From Balneolaceae bacterium (lineage in GTDB: Bacteria; Bacteroidota; Rhodothermia; Balneolales; Balneolaceae): a stretch of 64,000 nt of DNA. Of this stretch, positions 44,891-53,281 are shown in pieces (positions within the stretch are counted from its first letter, which is position 1; every line of letters begins with the position of its first letter). A program made the translations under genes and the position numbers. The notes beneath the pieces were generated by a model, which was not told the DNA's origin, did no database searches, and saw only the letters and a list, made by a program, of their open reading frames with translations. The stretch is from NCBI GenBank assembly GCA_006969905.1, contig CP030887.1, positions 310,001 to 374,000 of the forward strand, given 5' to 3'.

Positions 44891-45898
44891 TTAGCCAGAA
44901 GGTAAATTTTTGGGGCGATATGGTTTATTATATTTTAAGTTTTTTGCTTCTATCCTTTTGAATACAGAATTATCAATACTTTCTGTATGTGGGCTTTCCT
45001 GCAAAATTGGACGGCTATATCTCCCCAATCTCTTATAGAACCAGGTCAGGGTTTCATACATTTCATCTTTATAATACGGACGATAAAATGCCAAAAAATC
45101 CTCATCAACCGCAAGGCCATGAGATACGGCATGATCTTTCATCCAATGGAGAGTAATATTGGCCAAGCCATCATTCGGGTAACCTCCCCCAATATTAGAA
45201 TGTACACCTGCAAACCACCTTTGTTCTACATGCTGGTTGGGATGCAAAGGATCAGACCAAAGGGCGGCCTTAAAAGGTTTTCTTTGTTCATCAATTGAAA
45301 TAGCATGGCAGGCATTTTCAATATTCTGCCCTAACTGCACATCATGAAATTCGTATTTTTTTCTGTTCAGCTTGTTAAACATTTTCAAAGGAACGCCTAA
45401 AGCCCCTACAGTGTCCCATACCCCGATAAATTTGATGGCGGTTTTTTGAGAATGATGAGCAATTCTAAATTTATGTGTTTCTTCTTCATTTTTGCGGTCC
45501 CTGTATACAGCGTATGCCTCAGGAATAAAAAAAGCATCCTTCTTGGGAAGTATGCCACATTTTCCTATTAGCCCGGCAAGACTTCTGACAGTATATGCAC
45601 CCCGGCTAAAACCAAATAAATAAATTTCATCTCCCTGGGAGAAGTTGTTTACCAAAAAGCGATAACAGTCAACTATGTTTTTAGAGAGGCCTTGCCCGAA
45701 GGCTCCGCCAAGTACCTTATCAAATCCCCAATGAGTACCTACGCCTTCATCGTAAAACACAATTTGATGAATCCCTTCATTATCTACCGGAAGTATTGAA
45801 CGGGTAATTTTAACAATGTTGCTTGGTTTTCTTTTGCCATCTATTACCCGGTCTGGCTTATTCCAGGTTCCATCTGCACAAATAATTATCCTTTTCAT
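44891..45898 (-). CDS. DUF2235 alpha/beta-hydrolase (Tle1-like fold)
   Basis: I choose ATG 45898; the longer frame adds a Cys-rich stretch with no support. The 335-aa protein starts RIIICADGTWNKPDR and has the nucleophile elbow YLFGFSRGAYTVRSLAG (Ser), the GVWDTVGALG Asp segment, and VHSNIGGGYPNDGLANI. These are DUF2235 marks, the same fold as Tle1 phospholipase effectors of type VI secretion. No VgrG, Hcp or immunity gene is nearby, so a housekeeping lipase or hydrolase role is as likely. It is in a gene run with the symporter and NTF2-like genes. Confidence 0.88.
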   Translation of the reverse strand: MKRIIICADGTWNKPDRVIDGKRKPSNIVKITRSILPVDNEGIHQIVFYDEGVGTHWGFDKVLGGAFGQGLSKNIVDCYRFLVNNFSQGDEIYLFGFSRGAYTVRSLAGLIGKCGILPKKDAFFIPEAYAVYRDRKNEEETHKFRIAHHSQKTAIKFIGVWDTVGALGVPLKMFNKLNRKKYEFHDVQLGQNIENACHAISIDEQRKPFKAALWSDPLHPNQHVEQRWFAGVHSNIGGGYPNDGLANITLHWMKDHAVSHGLAVDEDFLAFYRPYYKDEMYETLTWFYKRLGRYSRPILQESPHTESIDNSVFKRIEAKNLKYNKPYRPKNLPSG

Positions 45899-45958
45899 AC
45901 AAAAGCATGGGTTTGCGTTAAATCGCAATAAAGATGATATATCTTACAAAAACAATGC

Positions 45959-47497
45959 TTAATACTTATTTCTTACAAAAGAAGATAAAAGACCAACACC
46001 TATAACAATAGTACTCCCAACCAATGTATACAATGGCCATGCAATCGCCAGACCTTCTCCGGGAAGAATATTTTGGATGGGGCCTTTCACCATAAAAAGA
46101 AGAGCAATCATTCCCGTGAAAAAACCTATAAGCGCATCTTTAGTATTTGGAGATTTGAACAACATACCCAGGCCAAAAGCACCCAGTAATCCTCCATAGG
46201 TATAGGAAGCAATTCCTAATCCCAGTTCAACAACTGCCGGGCGTTCACCTTCTTGCAGTTGTAGAAAAGCAAACAGAAATGCGGAACCTGTAAGAACTAT
46301 TCCCCAAACCAACGTGATGATACGGGATGTTTTTAAATCCTGTTCCGGCGTATTGGTTTTACCAAAATAGGGTTTGTATAAATCGTAAGTAGTAGCCGAT
46401 GCCAGTGAGTTCAGCGAAGAACTCAGGCTGCTCATGGCAGCTGCAAATAGTGCAGCCACAATAAGACCCGAAATACCCACAGGAAGTTGTTCCACTATGA
46501 ATTTTGCAAAAATCTCATCATTGGTAGCCAGACCTAATCTGTCTGCACTTACACCTTCGTAAAAAGTAAACAACATTAATCCTATCACCAGGAACAAAGC
46601 AAACTGGAGAATGACAACAGCCCCACTCCATATCAATGCTTTTTGTCCTGATTTTAGATTTCCTGTTGCCAGTAGGCGCTGCACGAGCAATTGATCAGTT
46701 CCATGAGAAGCCAGGGAAAAAACCGCCCCTCCAACCAATGCTGTAAAAAATGTATACGGTTGAGCAATGAACTCTTTAAAACTCAAATCAAAGCCTGATC
46801 GAAAGAACTGAAACTTGTTACCTGGTTCCGCAAAAGCCACAACAGTTTGCCAGCCATCAGGTAATTGATTGAGCAGAATAATCATCGCAATTCCTGCACC
46901 TCCCAGGTATACAGCCATTTGTACCACATCCATCCATACCACGGCTTTAATCCCTCCAAAAAAGGTATAAACCAGTGTAATAAGTGAAATAACAGTAATA
47001 GAAAGCAAATACAATTCAATATCTCCCCAACCTGTAAAAGCACCTCCCAATCGCAGAATGATAGCCAATGGAATGGCTGTAGCAAAAAGCCTTACCCCAT
47101 CAGCCAGTAACCTTGTTATCATGAAAGTGGTACTGGTTGCATTCCGCATAGCCGGCCCGAATCTTTTCTCCAGGAATTGATATGCGGTATACATCTCTCC
47201 ATCGTAGTATTTGGGGAGAAAGAAAACGGCAACTAAAATCCTGCCCAAAAAATACCCAAGCGTAATTTGGAGAAAGGTCAGATTACCCCCATAGGCAACG
47301 GCAGGTATACTTATAAAGGTGAGGGTGCTGGTTTCTGTGGCAACTACGGAGAATAGAACAGCCCACCAAGGGATCCCGTCCCCACCTAAAAAATAATCTT
47401 TCGTAGAGGTCTGCCTACCGGATACTTTTAAGCCTAGAAAGGCCACACCTGCCAGGTAAAAAATGAGAACAAAATAATCGATGAGACCAAACTGCAT
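45959..47497 (-). CDS. Sodium:solute symporter (SSS family)
   Basis: The 512-aa membrane protein has about 13 helices and the SSS family pattern: IDYFVLIFYLAGVAFLGLKV, then DYFLGGDGIPWWAVLFSVVA, TETSTLTFISIPAVAYGGNL, and a central GGIKAVVWMDVVQMAVYLGG. The sodium site segment LFAAAMSSLSSSLNSLASAT is intact. Substrates of the family include sugars, amino acids, nucleosides and sialic acid; this subgroup cannot be resolved. It lies 14 bp after rdgB. Confidence 0.92.
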   Translation of the reverse strand: MQFGLIDYFVLIFYLAGVAFLGLKVSGRQTSTKDYFLGGDGIPWWAVLFSVVATETSTLTFISIPAVAYGGNLTFLQITLGYFLGRILVAVFFLPKYYDGEMYTAYQFLEKRFGPAMRNATSTTFMITRLLADGVRLFATAIPLAIILRLGGAFTGWGDIELYLLSITVISLITLVYTFFGGIKAVVWMDVVQMAVYLGGAGIAMIILLNQLPDGWQTVVAFAEPGNKFQFFRSGFDLSFKEFIAQPYTFFTALVGGAVFSLASHGTDQLLVQRLLATGNLKSGQKALIWSGAVVILQFALFLVIGLMLFTFYEGVSADRLGLATNDEIFAKFIVEQLPVGISGLIVAALFAAAMSSLSSSLNSLASATTYDLYKPYFGKTNTPEQDLKTSRIITLVWGIVLTGSAFLFAFLQLQEGERPAVVELGLGIASYTYGGLLGAFGLGMLFKSPNTKDALIGFFTGMIALLFMVKGPIQNILPGEGLAIAWPLYTLVGSTIVIGVGLLSSFVRNKY

Positions 47498-47511
47498 GGC
47501 TTAAGAACGAG

Positions 47512-48090
47512 CTATGTCTTCAAAAACTCAACAAACTTTTGAATAGCTCTTCCTCTGTGACTGATCTTATTTTTCACTGGCGCATCAAGTTCAGCAAATG
47601 TAAGTTCATAACCTGCCGGCTGAAAAACCGGATCATAACCAAAACCTTTATCGCCTTTTTGCTCTGTTAGGATTTCCCCCTTGCATACCCCTTCAAATGT
47701 ATATTCCTGATCACCATCTGCCAGCGCAACTACCGTCCTGAATTGGGCTGACCGCTTATCAACACCATCTAATTCTTTCAGGAGTTTCATCACATTATCC
47801 TGGTAAGTGACATTTTGCCCTGCATAGCGGGCCGAATATACACCCGGCGCTCCGCCCAAAGCTTCCACTTCCAGGCCAGTATCATCAGAAAGCGCCGGTA
47901 GACCTGTTTGTTCATGCACATACCTGGCCTTTTTTAACGCATTACCCTCCAGCGTAGGCTGATCTTCATCCACATCTTCTAGTTCCGGGAAATCTAAAGC
48001 AGATAGAACTTCAATCCCCAGTCCTCTAAGAATCTCCTGCATTTCAATAATTTTGTGTTTATTACGGGATGCCAGTACCAGTTTATCCAT
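47512..48090 (-). CDS. rdgB: XTP/dITP diphosphatase (RdgB/HAM1)
   Basis: The start is ATG 48090, which overlaps the stop of the SemiSWEET gene (ATGGATAA); the longer frame runs into that gene. The 192-aa enzyme hydrolyses non-canonical purine NTPs to monophosphates. Motifs are KLVLASRNKHKIIEMQ, LSDDTGLEVEALGGAPGVYS, RTVVALADGDQEYTFEG, and GDKGFGYDPVFQP with KNKISHRGRAI. It is coupled to the upstream SemiSWEET and adenosine kinase-like genes. Confidence 0.95.
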   Translation of the reverse strand: MDKLVLASRNKHKIIEMQEILRGLGIEVLSALDFPELEDVDEDQPTLEGNALKKARYVHEQTGLPALSDDTGLEVEALGGAPGVYSARYAGQNVTYQDNVMKLLKELDGVDKRSAQFRTVVALADGDQEYTFEGVCKGEILTEQKGDKGFGYDPVFQPAGYELTFAELDAPVKNKISHRGRAIQKFVEFLKT

Positions 48091-48346
48091 CGCTTTTTCT
48101 GGGAAAGAGTTTATAGTAAAGATTAATGCCACTGCCTATGGTAAGCAACCCGTTCAATGCTATAAACACATGGTCATTTTCAAGTACTGAATAGATGGTG
48201 AGCAAAAGGCTGGATGAGACGTACATCAAAATGAAAGCAAGGCTGATATCTGTACGCCCGGCCTTAATAGTTTGCAAGGTTTGAGGAACCCATGCAGAAA
48301 CCAGTATTGCAAAACCCGTCCATCCTAAAATTTCGATTCCTGTCAT
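48083..48346 (-). CDS. SemiSWEET family transporter
   Basis: The 87-aa membrane protein has three helices (about 5-22, 36-56 and 62-79) and the PQ-loop motif SAWVPQTLQTIKAGRTDIS, followed by LAFILMYVSSSLLLTIYSVL. These are the features of SemiSWEETs, which form dimers that carry sugars across the membrane by facilitated diffusion. The gene overlaps rdgB by 8 bp and lies 3 bp after the kinase gene, so sugar or nucleoside uptake may be linked to that enzyme. Confidence 0.88.
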   Translation of the reverse strand: MTGIEILGWTGFAILVSAWVPQTLQTIKAGRTDISLAFILMYVSSSLLLTIYSVLENDHVFIALNGLLTIGSGINLYYKLFPRKSDG

Positions 48347-48349
48347 ATG

Positions 48350-49345
48350 TTATAACGAATGTTTAAGAATTTCCTGGACCTGGTGCCATTCCAGCCTTGG
48401 CCCGTATTGTGATACGATTTTTGAGGAAGCGAGGCTCGCTAATTTCCCGGCAGCTGCATAACCCAAACCATTAGTTATAGCATACAAAAAAGCTCCGGCA
48501 AACATATCACCTGCTCCATTGGTATCAACTGCTTTTACTTCGTAAGGCTCAATATCAATAAATGTCTCGCCATCATAAATCATAGCCCCGTTTCTTCCCT
48601 GGGTAACCACAAAGCGTTTCGCGTCTTTTTTAAGCTCTTCACGTGCTTCTTCGATGGTGTCCTTTTCTGTGTATACCAAAGCCTCTTCTTCATTGCAAAA
48701 AAGCAAGTCAACCGAAGCACCAATAACTTCCCGGAACCGGGATTTAAAAATTTCCACTATAAATGGATCAGATAACGTAATGGAAGTTTTTACATCACTT
48801 TCTTCAGCTGTTTTTTTTGTCAGCTTCATGGCATCGAAAGCACTGTCTGATGCTACTAAATAACCTTCCAGGTACACATATTCTGAATCCCGAATAGCCT
48901 CTTCGATTACTTCCGCTTCTGAAAGCCGGGCAGTGATCCCTAAAAATGTATTCATAGTGCGGTTGGCATCAGGTGTAATCATAACCAGGCAACGCCCGGT
49001 TATCCCTTCTTCCCTCTCCTGGTGTTCGAAATTGGTTTTAATACCCGCCTTCTCCAAATCATTTAAAAAGATATCACCAAATTCATCGCTGGCAACCTTG
49101 CAGGAATAAAATGCCTTGCCCCCGAATTGACTTACAGCCATTACCGTATTCCCTGCTGATCCTCCCGACTTTCGATCAGTATCATTATGATCAATCGCAT
49201 TAATCAAACGGTGCTGGGTGTCTTCATCAACCAGTGTCATAACCCCTTTACTTACGCTGTGCCCGGTCAAAAAATGATCATCAACTTTAAATTCCATATC
49301 AACAATTGCATTGCCGATACCATATACATTGTACTTTTTCTTCAT
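48350..49345 (-). CDS. PfkB family kinase, adenosine kinase-like
   Basis: The 331-aa kinase shows the ribokinase fold: YNVYGIGNAIVDMEFKVDD, GGSAGNTVMAVSQFGGKAFY, and the C-terminal anion hole and catalytic Asp in AVDTNGAGDMFAGAFLY. A Met-rich lid with KSGGSAGN and the N-terminal GNAIVD fit the adenosine kinase-like branch of PfkB. Adenosine salvage would agree with PNP and purA elsewhere in the window, but another nucleoside or sugar cannot be ruled out. It heads the minus-strand gene run. Confidence 0.85.
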   Translation of the reverse strand: MKKKYNVYGIGNAIVDMEFKVDDHFLTGHSVSKGVMTLVDEDTQHRLINAIDHNDTDRKSGGSAGNTVMAVSQFGGKAFYSCKVASDEFGDIFLNDLEKAGIKTNFEHQEREEGITGRCLVMITPDANRTMNTFLGITARLSEAEVIEEAIRDSEYVYLEGYLVASDSAFDAMKLTKKTAEESDVKTSITLSDPFIVEIFKSRFREVIGASVDLLFCNEEEALVYTEKDTIEEAREELKKDAKRFVVTQGRNGAMIYDGETFIDIEPYEVKAVDTNGAGDMFAGAFLYAITNGLGYAAAGKLASLASSKIVSQYGPRLEWHQVQEILKHSL

Positions 49346-49513
49346 GAAGTAGATTGGAGGTTTAGGTGAAAAAACTGGTTTATGCTCTCAAGGTGCAAAG
49401 GTACGCACCCCTCCTCTTCTTTAAAAGCGTACCCCGGGCTTTACACAAAATGAATCTCTTACAAAAAGAAGTTGTTGATAGAACTTTCGTCAGGTTTTTG
49501 TACACTTCTTGCC

Positions 49514-50149
49514 ATGCAAGCATTCAAAGAATTCTTACTTCAGCGGCTGCAAACTTCATTGCCCGGAAAAGACGCACAAAACAAAATGCGCCCGAACCCA
49601 ACACAGGGTACACATTCCCGGATGACCTATACCCCAAAAGACGATGAGTTCCGAAACAGCAGCGTGCTGGTACCCATCATTGCCTGGAACGGGAAACTAG
49701 AAGTTCTTCTCACACTCAGAACACAAGGCATCAAACACGGAGGCCAGATAAGCTTTCCCGGAGGAGGACGGGAGGGAGATGAAACCACGGAAGAGACTGC
49801 ACTGCGTGAGGCCCATGAAGAAACCGGGCTGATTACTGAGAATGTATATATAGCGGGGTCTTTAACCCCGCTTTTTGTAAATCATTCAAACAACATGGTA
49901 ACGCCTGTAGTGGGCTTTATCGAAAGGAAACAGGATTTCACTGCAAACCCTAATGAAGTAGATGAGATTTTCTCAGTTCCTTTCAATGAGCTTATAACCA
50001 TGAAAAACCATGTTCGTGAAGAATGGAAGCTTCGCGATATACAGTATACTGTTCCTTTTTGGGATGTACACCGTGTACCTCTTTGGGGAGCTACTGCTAT
50101 GATGATGAGCGAGCTGGTAGAACTCTATAAAGAGTTTGTTTCGCAGTAG
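49514..50149 (+). CDS. NUDIX hydrolase, CoA pyrophosphatase-like
   Basis: I choose ATG 49514 (longer frames lack support). The 211-aa protein carries the NUDIX box GREGDETTEETALREAHEETG (G-x5-E-x7-R-E-x-x-E-E-x-G) preceded by ISFPGG. The N-terminal LVPIIAWNGKLEVLLTLRTQ and KHGGQISFPGGGR are typical of the CoA pyrophosphatase NudL group, but the substrate is not proven. It is divergent from the kinase gene and ends 1 bp from the convergent oxidoreductase gene. Confidence 0.88.
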   Translation: MQAFKEFLLQRLQTSLPGKDAQNKMRPNPTQGTHSRMTYTPKDDEFRNSSVLVPIIAWNGKLEVLLTLRTQGIKHGGQISFPGGGREGDETTEETALREAHEETGLITENVYIAGSLTPLFVNHSNNMVTPVVGFIERKQDFTANPNEVDEIFSVPFNELITMKNHVREEWKLRDIQYTVPFWDVHRVPLWGATAMMMSELVELYKEFVSQ

Positions 50150-50150
50150 T

Positions 50151-51245
50151 TTATATAGTATTTGCAGCTTCTTTGCCCAGCTGCATTCCCAGTGCTACAC
50201 CCATGCCGCTAAGCCCTGCTACTAAAACCGTTCTTTTGCCAACTTTTTCTAAATAAGGACTTTTTGTTTCGGTGAAACCCATAATACCTGACCATTCCTG
50301 CTCAATAGTCCAGCCTTGGGGAAGTTCAAGTACTTCATTCGAAAAATTGACCAAGTACTTTTTAATGGTATCATTTACCCCAAACTCGTCTGTCTCTTCT
50401 GTTTGGTAATCTACATCCCTTGCACCGCCTATGAGTAAACGGTCGTCCCCTACATTTCTGAAATAGATGTAGCCTTTGTTGTAATGGAAAGTCCCCATCC
50501 ATTCCAGCATAGACATTTCTCCTGTTACAAATACGTAGCCTCTTCCCGGCGTAATATTCTTTCCGGGTAAAAGCTTTTCTGTGAATGCATTTGTAGCAAT
50601 TACAATATGCTCTCCGAGTAGTTTTTCATGGTTTTCTGTGAAAACCACCCCATTTTCCAAATCGAGTTCGTTTATTATGGTATTCCATCTGTATTCAATA
50701 CCAAGCTCAACATTTTGCCGGTAGAGTTCTTTAATAAGCTTTCCGGGGTGCAGCATTCCTTCTTCCCGGTTATAAATAGCTGGAATACCTAAATAGCTAT
50801 GAGCTTTATAAACTTCTTCTTCTCCTGTAAGGTCATATAACCAGGCGTTGAATTTCGGAACGTGATCTCTTGCAACACTAAAAGCAGCTGTATCTGTGAA
50901 GATCTCAACTCCCCCGGTGTGCTCATAATCAATGGTATCCTCTCCCAGTGTCTCCCGAAGAAGCTGAAGCCCTTTATAACGCCTTAATATACGTTGCTTA
51001 ACCACTTCTTCAGTTTCGATTTCAAGATCGGCAAGATGCTCTCCTACAGTTCCAAAACATGCAAATCCTGCATTCCTGGTGCTGGCTCCTATCGGATAGA
51101 AACCACGGTCTGCAACCAGCACTCTTGCATCAGGGTATTTGTACTTAAAAAAAAGTGCCGTGGATTGCCCTGTTAATCCGGCACCTACAACAATCAGATC
51201 ATATTTTTGCTCGTAAAGTACCCGTTCCCAAAAAGATTGCAACAT
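50151..51245 (-). CDS. FAD-dependent oxidoreductase (DAO family)
   Basis: The 364-aa protein has an N-terminal FAD-binding Rossmann motif (LIVVGAGLTGQSTALFFKYK), the ADRGFYPIGASTRNAGF segment where the flavin-binding Arg of D-amino acid oxidase-like enzymes sits, and a C-terminal VAGLSGMGVALGMQLG FAD motif. The family oxidises amines or amino acids (glycine oxidase, sarcosine oxidase and D-amino acid oxidases). The substrate is unknown. It is the last gene of a run with a methyltransferase (1 bp) and the M20 peptidase. Confidence 0.88.
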   Translation of the reverse strand: MLQSFWERVLYEQKYDLIVVGAGLTGQSTALFFKYKYPDARVLVADRGFYPIGASTRNAGFACFGTVGEHLADLEIETEEVVKQRILRRYKGLQLLRETLGEDTIDYEHTGGVEIFTDTAAFSVARDHVPKFNAWLYDLTGEEEVYKAHSYLGIPAIYNREEGMLHPGKLIKELYRQNVELGIEYRWNTIINELDLENGVVFTENHEKLLGEHIVIATNAFTEKLLPGKNITPGRGYVFVTGEMSMLEWMGTFHYNKGYIYFRNVGDDRLLIGGARDVDYQTEETDEFGVNDTIKKYLVNFSNEVLELPQGWTIEQEWSGIMGFTETKSPYLEKVGKRTVLVAGLSGMGVALGMQLGKEAANTI

Positions 51246-51246
51246 A

Positions 51247-51984
51247 CTATGGCTCTCCTGTTAATTGCTTCAATCTATTTCTTAAATCCGATAGCTTCCA
51301 TAATCCAAGTTTTTTTACCGGATATCCTTCTACCCAGTCATCTATATATAACTCTGGTTTTGGAAAGTTAAAGGGAGGTAACTCCAGGTTTAAAAAGCGA
51401 TGCTCTCCTGTTAAAATATCGACATTCTTCTCACTTTCTGTATAGGATGTGGTTATTATTAGCTCTATACCCGATCGCAAGAAATTGAACAAAGCTTTTT
51501 TAATATCTTCATCAGATAAATGAATAAGACAATCCCTGCAAAACCACACATCTGCTTTTGGTAAAGGCTGTTTTATTATATCTAAATGAACAAACCGGAG
51601 TCCTTCATTCTTAAATTCTTTTTTATGATGATCAATCAGAGGTTTAACAATATCGCCTCCTGTATATTGGATTAAGGAATTTATGACTACATGCCGCATC
51701 CAGTTAAAATCACCACAAGGTGCATCCAACATACTCTCTATACTATATTTTTCAAAAACAACAGGTAACTCCTCTCTTAATTTTTCTGTGTACCCAAGTG
51801 TAGATCCATAGCCTGATACACTCTCATCATCACCCCAGTTGTTTATTTTATAGTAGTCTGTAAAAAGCTGCTCATTTCCGTGCAATTTCCCATAGTAGTA
51901 CCTGAATTTCAGGCTTCTATATACTTGAAAAAGATGTTCACTACCTGGGATCCTTTTCAGGATATTTTTTACCACAGATTTCAT
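51247..51984 (-). CDS. Class I SAM-dependent methyltransferase
   Basis: The 245-aa protein has a motif I-like LDAPCGDFNWMRHVV and a following acidic residue (TGGDIVKPL), a motif with DVWFCRDCLIHLSDEDI, and ELIITTSYTESEKNVDI. This is the seven-strand Rossmann methyltransferase fold, with D-A-P-C-G in place of the usual G-x-G-x-G. A Cys-rich, Asp-rich motif (CRDCLIHLSD) is notable. The substrate is unknown. It lies between the M20 peptidase (3 bp) and the FAD oxidoreductase (1 bp). Confidence 0.85.
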   Translation of the reverse strand: MKSVVKNILKRIPGSEHLFQVYRSLKFRYYYGKLHGNEQLFTDYYKINNWGDDESVSGYGSTLGYTEKLREELPVVFEKYSIESMLDAPCGDFNWMRHVVINSLIQYTGGDIVKPLIDHHKKEFKNEGLRFVHLDIIKQPLPKADVWFCRDCLIHLSDEDIKKALFNFLRSGIELIITTSYTESEKNVDILTGEHRFLNLELPPFNFPKPELYIDDWVEGYPVKKLGLWKLSDLRNRLKQLTGEP

Positions 51985-51987
51985 TCA

Positions 51988-53175
51988 TCAAATTCCAAGT
52001 CCCAGTGCAACCATTAAAGGGGCAGCTGTTAAAAAGAATTCGTCATCTACATTGTATTTCGGATGATGCCAGCTATAGGTAGATTCGGATTCAGCACTTC
52101 CGCTGCCTACATGAAAAAAAGCTCCCGGAAATATTTCCTGGTAAAATGAGAAATCCTCTCCGGCCATTACAGGCCTTTCCAGTTCAATAAAAGAGTCATT
52201 CCCAAATAACTTTTTAGCAGCGTTAATTACGTTCTCAGTTTCAGGAACTGTATTTACCACAGCAGGATATCCTTCATTAAAATAAAAAGAATAATTTCCC
52301 CCGGCTGACTCCGTCACCCCTTTCAACAAGGCTTCCAAACGCCCTTTTATAAGCATCGCCGTTTCTTGTGACAAAGTACGTACCGTACCCCAAAGCTTTA
52401 CACTTTCAGGAATTACATTATGTGCAGTTCCGCCTTCAATACGGCCTATGGTTACCACTGCAGGCTCTGTAGGATCAACATTTCTGCTCACAATAGTTTG
52501 AGCAGCATTAATAAACTGGGAAGCTAATACAATAGGGTCAATGGCTTTATGGGCACGGGCTGCATGTCCCCCTTTTCCAAATATCTCGATCTCAAATTCA
52601 TCGGGCCTTCCCATTAATGTGCCCGCTTTAGTGGCAATAGTACCCGGGGTATACGCGGGTGAAGTATGAAGTCCGTAAACCTGCTGAACATTCCGGGACT
52701 GAAGAAAACCCGTTTCGCATAGAAGCCTTCCGCCTCCCGGGAGCTTTTCTTCTCCCGGTTGAAATACAAAAAGAACCGTGCCTTCAAGCTCATCTTTCAT
52801 CTCACTTAAAATCTTTGCAGCCCCCAGTAGGTTTGCTGTATGTGCATCATGTCCACAGCAGTGGGCAGCCCCCGGATTTTGAGAAATGAAGTCTTTCTTA
52901 AAATCCCCTTCCTCATCCATAGCCAGGGCATCTATATCAGCTCGCAAAGCAATAACCCTGTCTGACTCTTTTCCCCCTTCTAAAATACCTATACAACCAG
53001 TTTCCAGCGGGCTCTCATAATGAATTCCAAGTTTCTGAAGCTCATTTTTGATAAACTTTGTGGTTTCAAATTCTTTATAACTTACTTCGGGATGCTGGTG
53101 CAAATACCTTCTGGTAGCTACCATCTCATGGTGATATTTTTCTGTGAGCTCCTTTATATGAGAATGTATAGACAT
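51988..53175 (-). CDS. M20 family amidohydrolase (hippurate hydrolase-like)
   Basis: The 395-aa metallopeptidase starts SIHSHIKELTEKYHHEMVAT and has the M20D motifs RRYLHQHPEVSYKEFET, IALRADIDALAMDEEGD (metal Asp), AHCCGHDAHTANLLGAAKIL (metal His) and QPGEEKLPGGGRLL (Glu-Glu). The C-terminal half closes with a GEDFSFY motif. Members cleave N-acyl amino acids (hippurate, IAA-amino acid, N-acetyl-diaminopimelate). It is the first gene of a run with the methyltransferase and oxidoreductase. Confidence 0.93.
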   Translation of the reverse strand: MSIHSHIKELTEKYHHEMVATRRYLHQHPEVSYKEFETTKFIKNELQKLGIHYESPLETGCIGILEGGKESDRVIALRADIDALAMDEEGDFKKDFISQNPGAAHCCGHDAHTANLLGAAKILSEMKDELEGTVLFVFQPGEEKLPGGGRLLCETGFLQSRNVQQVYGLHTSPAYTPGTIATKAGTLMGRPDEFEIEIFGKGGHAARAHKAIDPIVLASQFINAAQTIVSRNVDPTEPAVVTIGRIEGGTAHNVIPESVKLWGTVRTLSQETAMLIKGRLEALLKGVTESAGGNYSFYFNEGYPAVVNTVPETENVINAAKKLFGNDSFIELERPVMAGEDFSFYQEIFPGAFFHVGSGSAESESTYSWHHPKYNVDDEFFLTAAPLMVALGLGI

Positions 53176-53281
53176 TGTATCTTATTTAGAGTTTCAAATA
53201 AAGTACGGTTAAATTTTCTATTCTGTAACTTTCTGGTAAACGAAGCGTACCGGGTCACCGTTAAACCCTTACTGGTTTTGT

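Noticed and set aside
49366-49647. Plus-strand frame of 93 codons overlapping the NUDIX start
   Set aside because: It lies in another frame to the NUDIX gene and has no domain or ribosome site.
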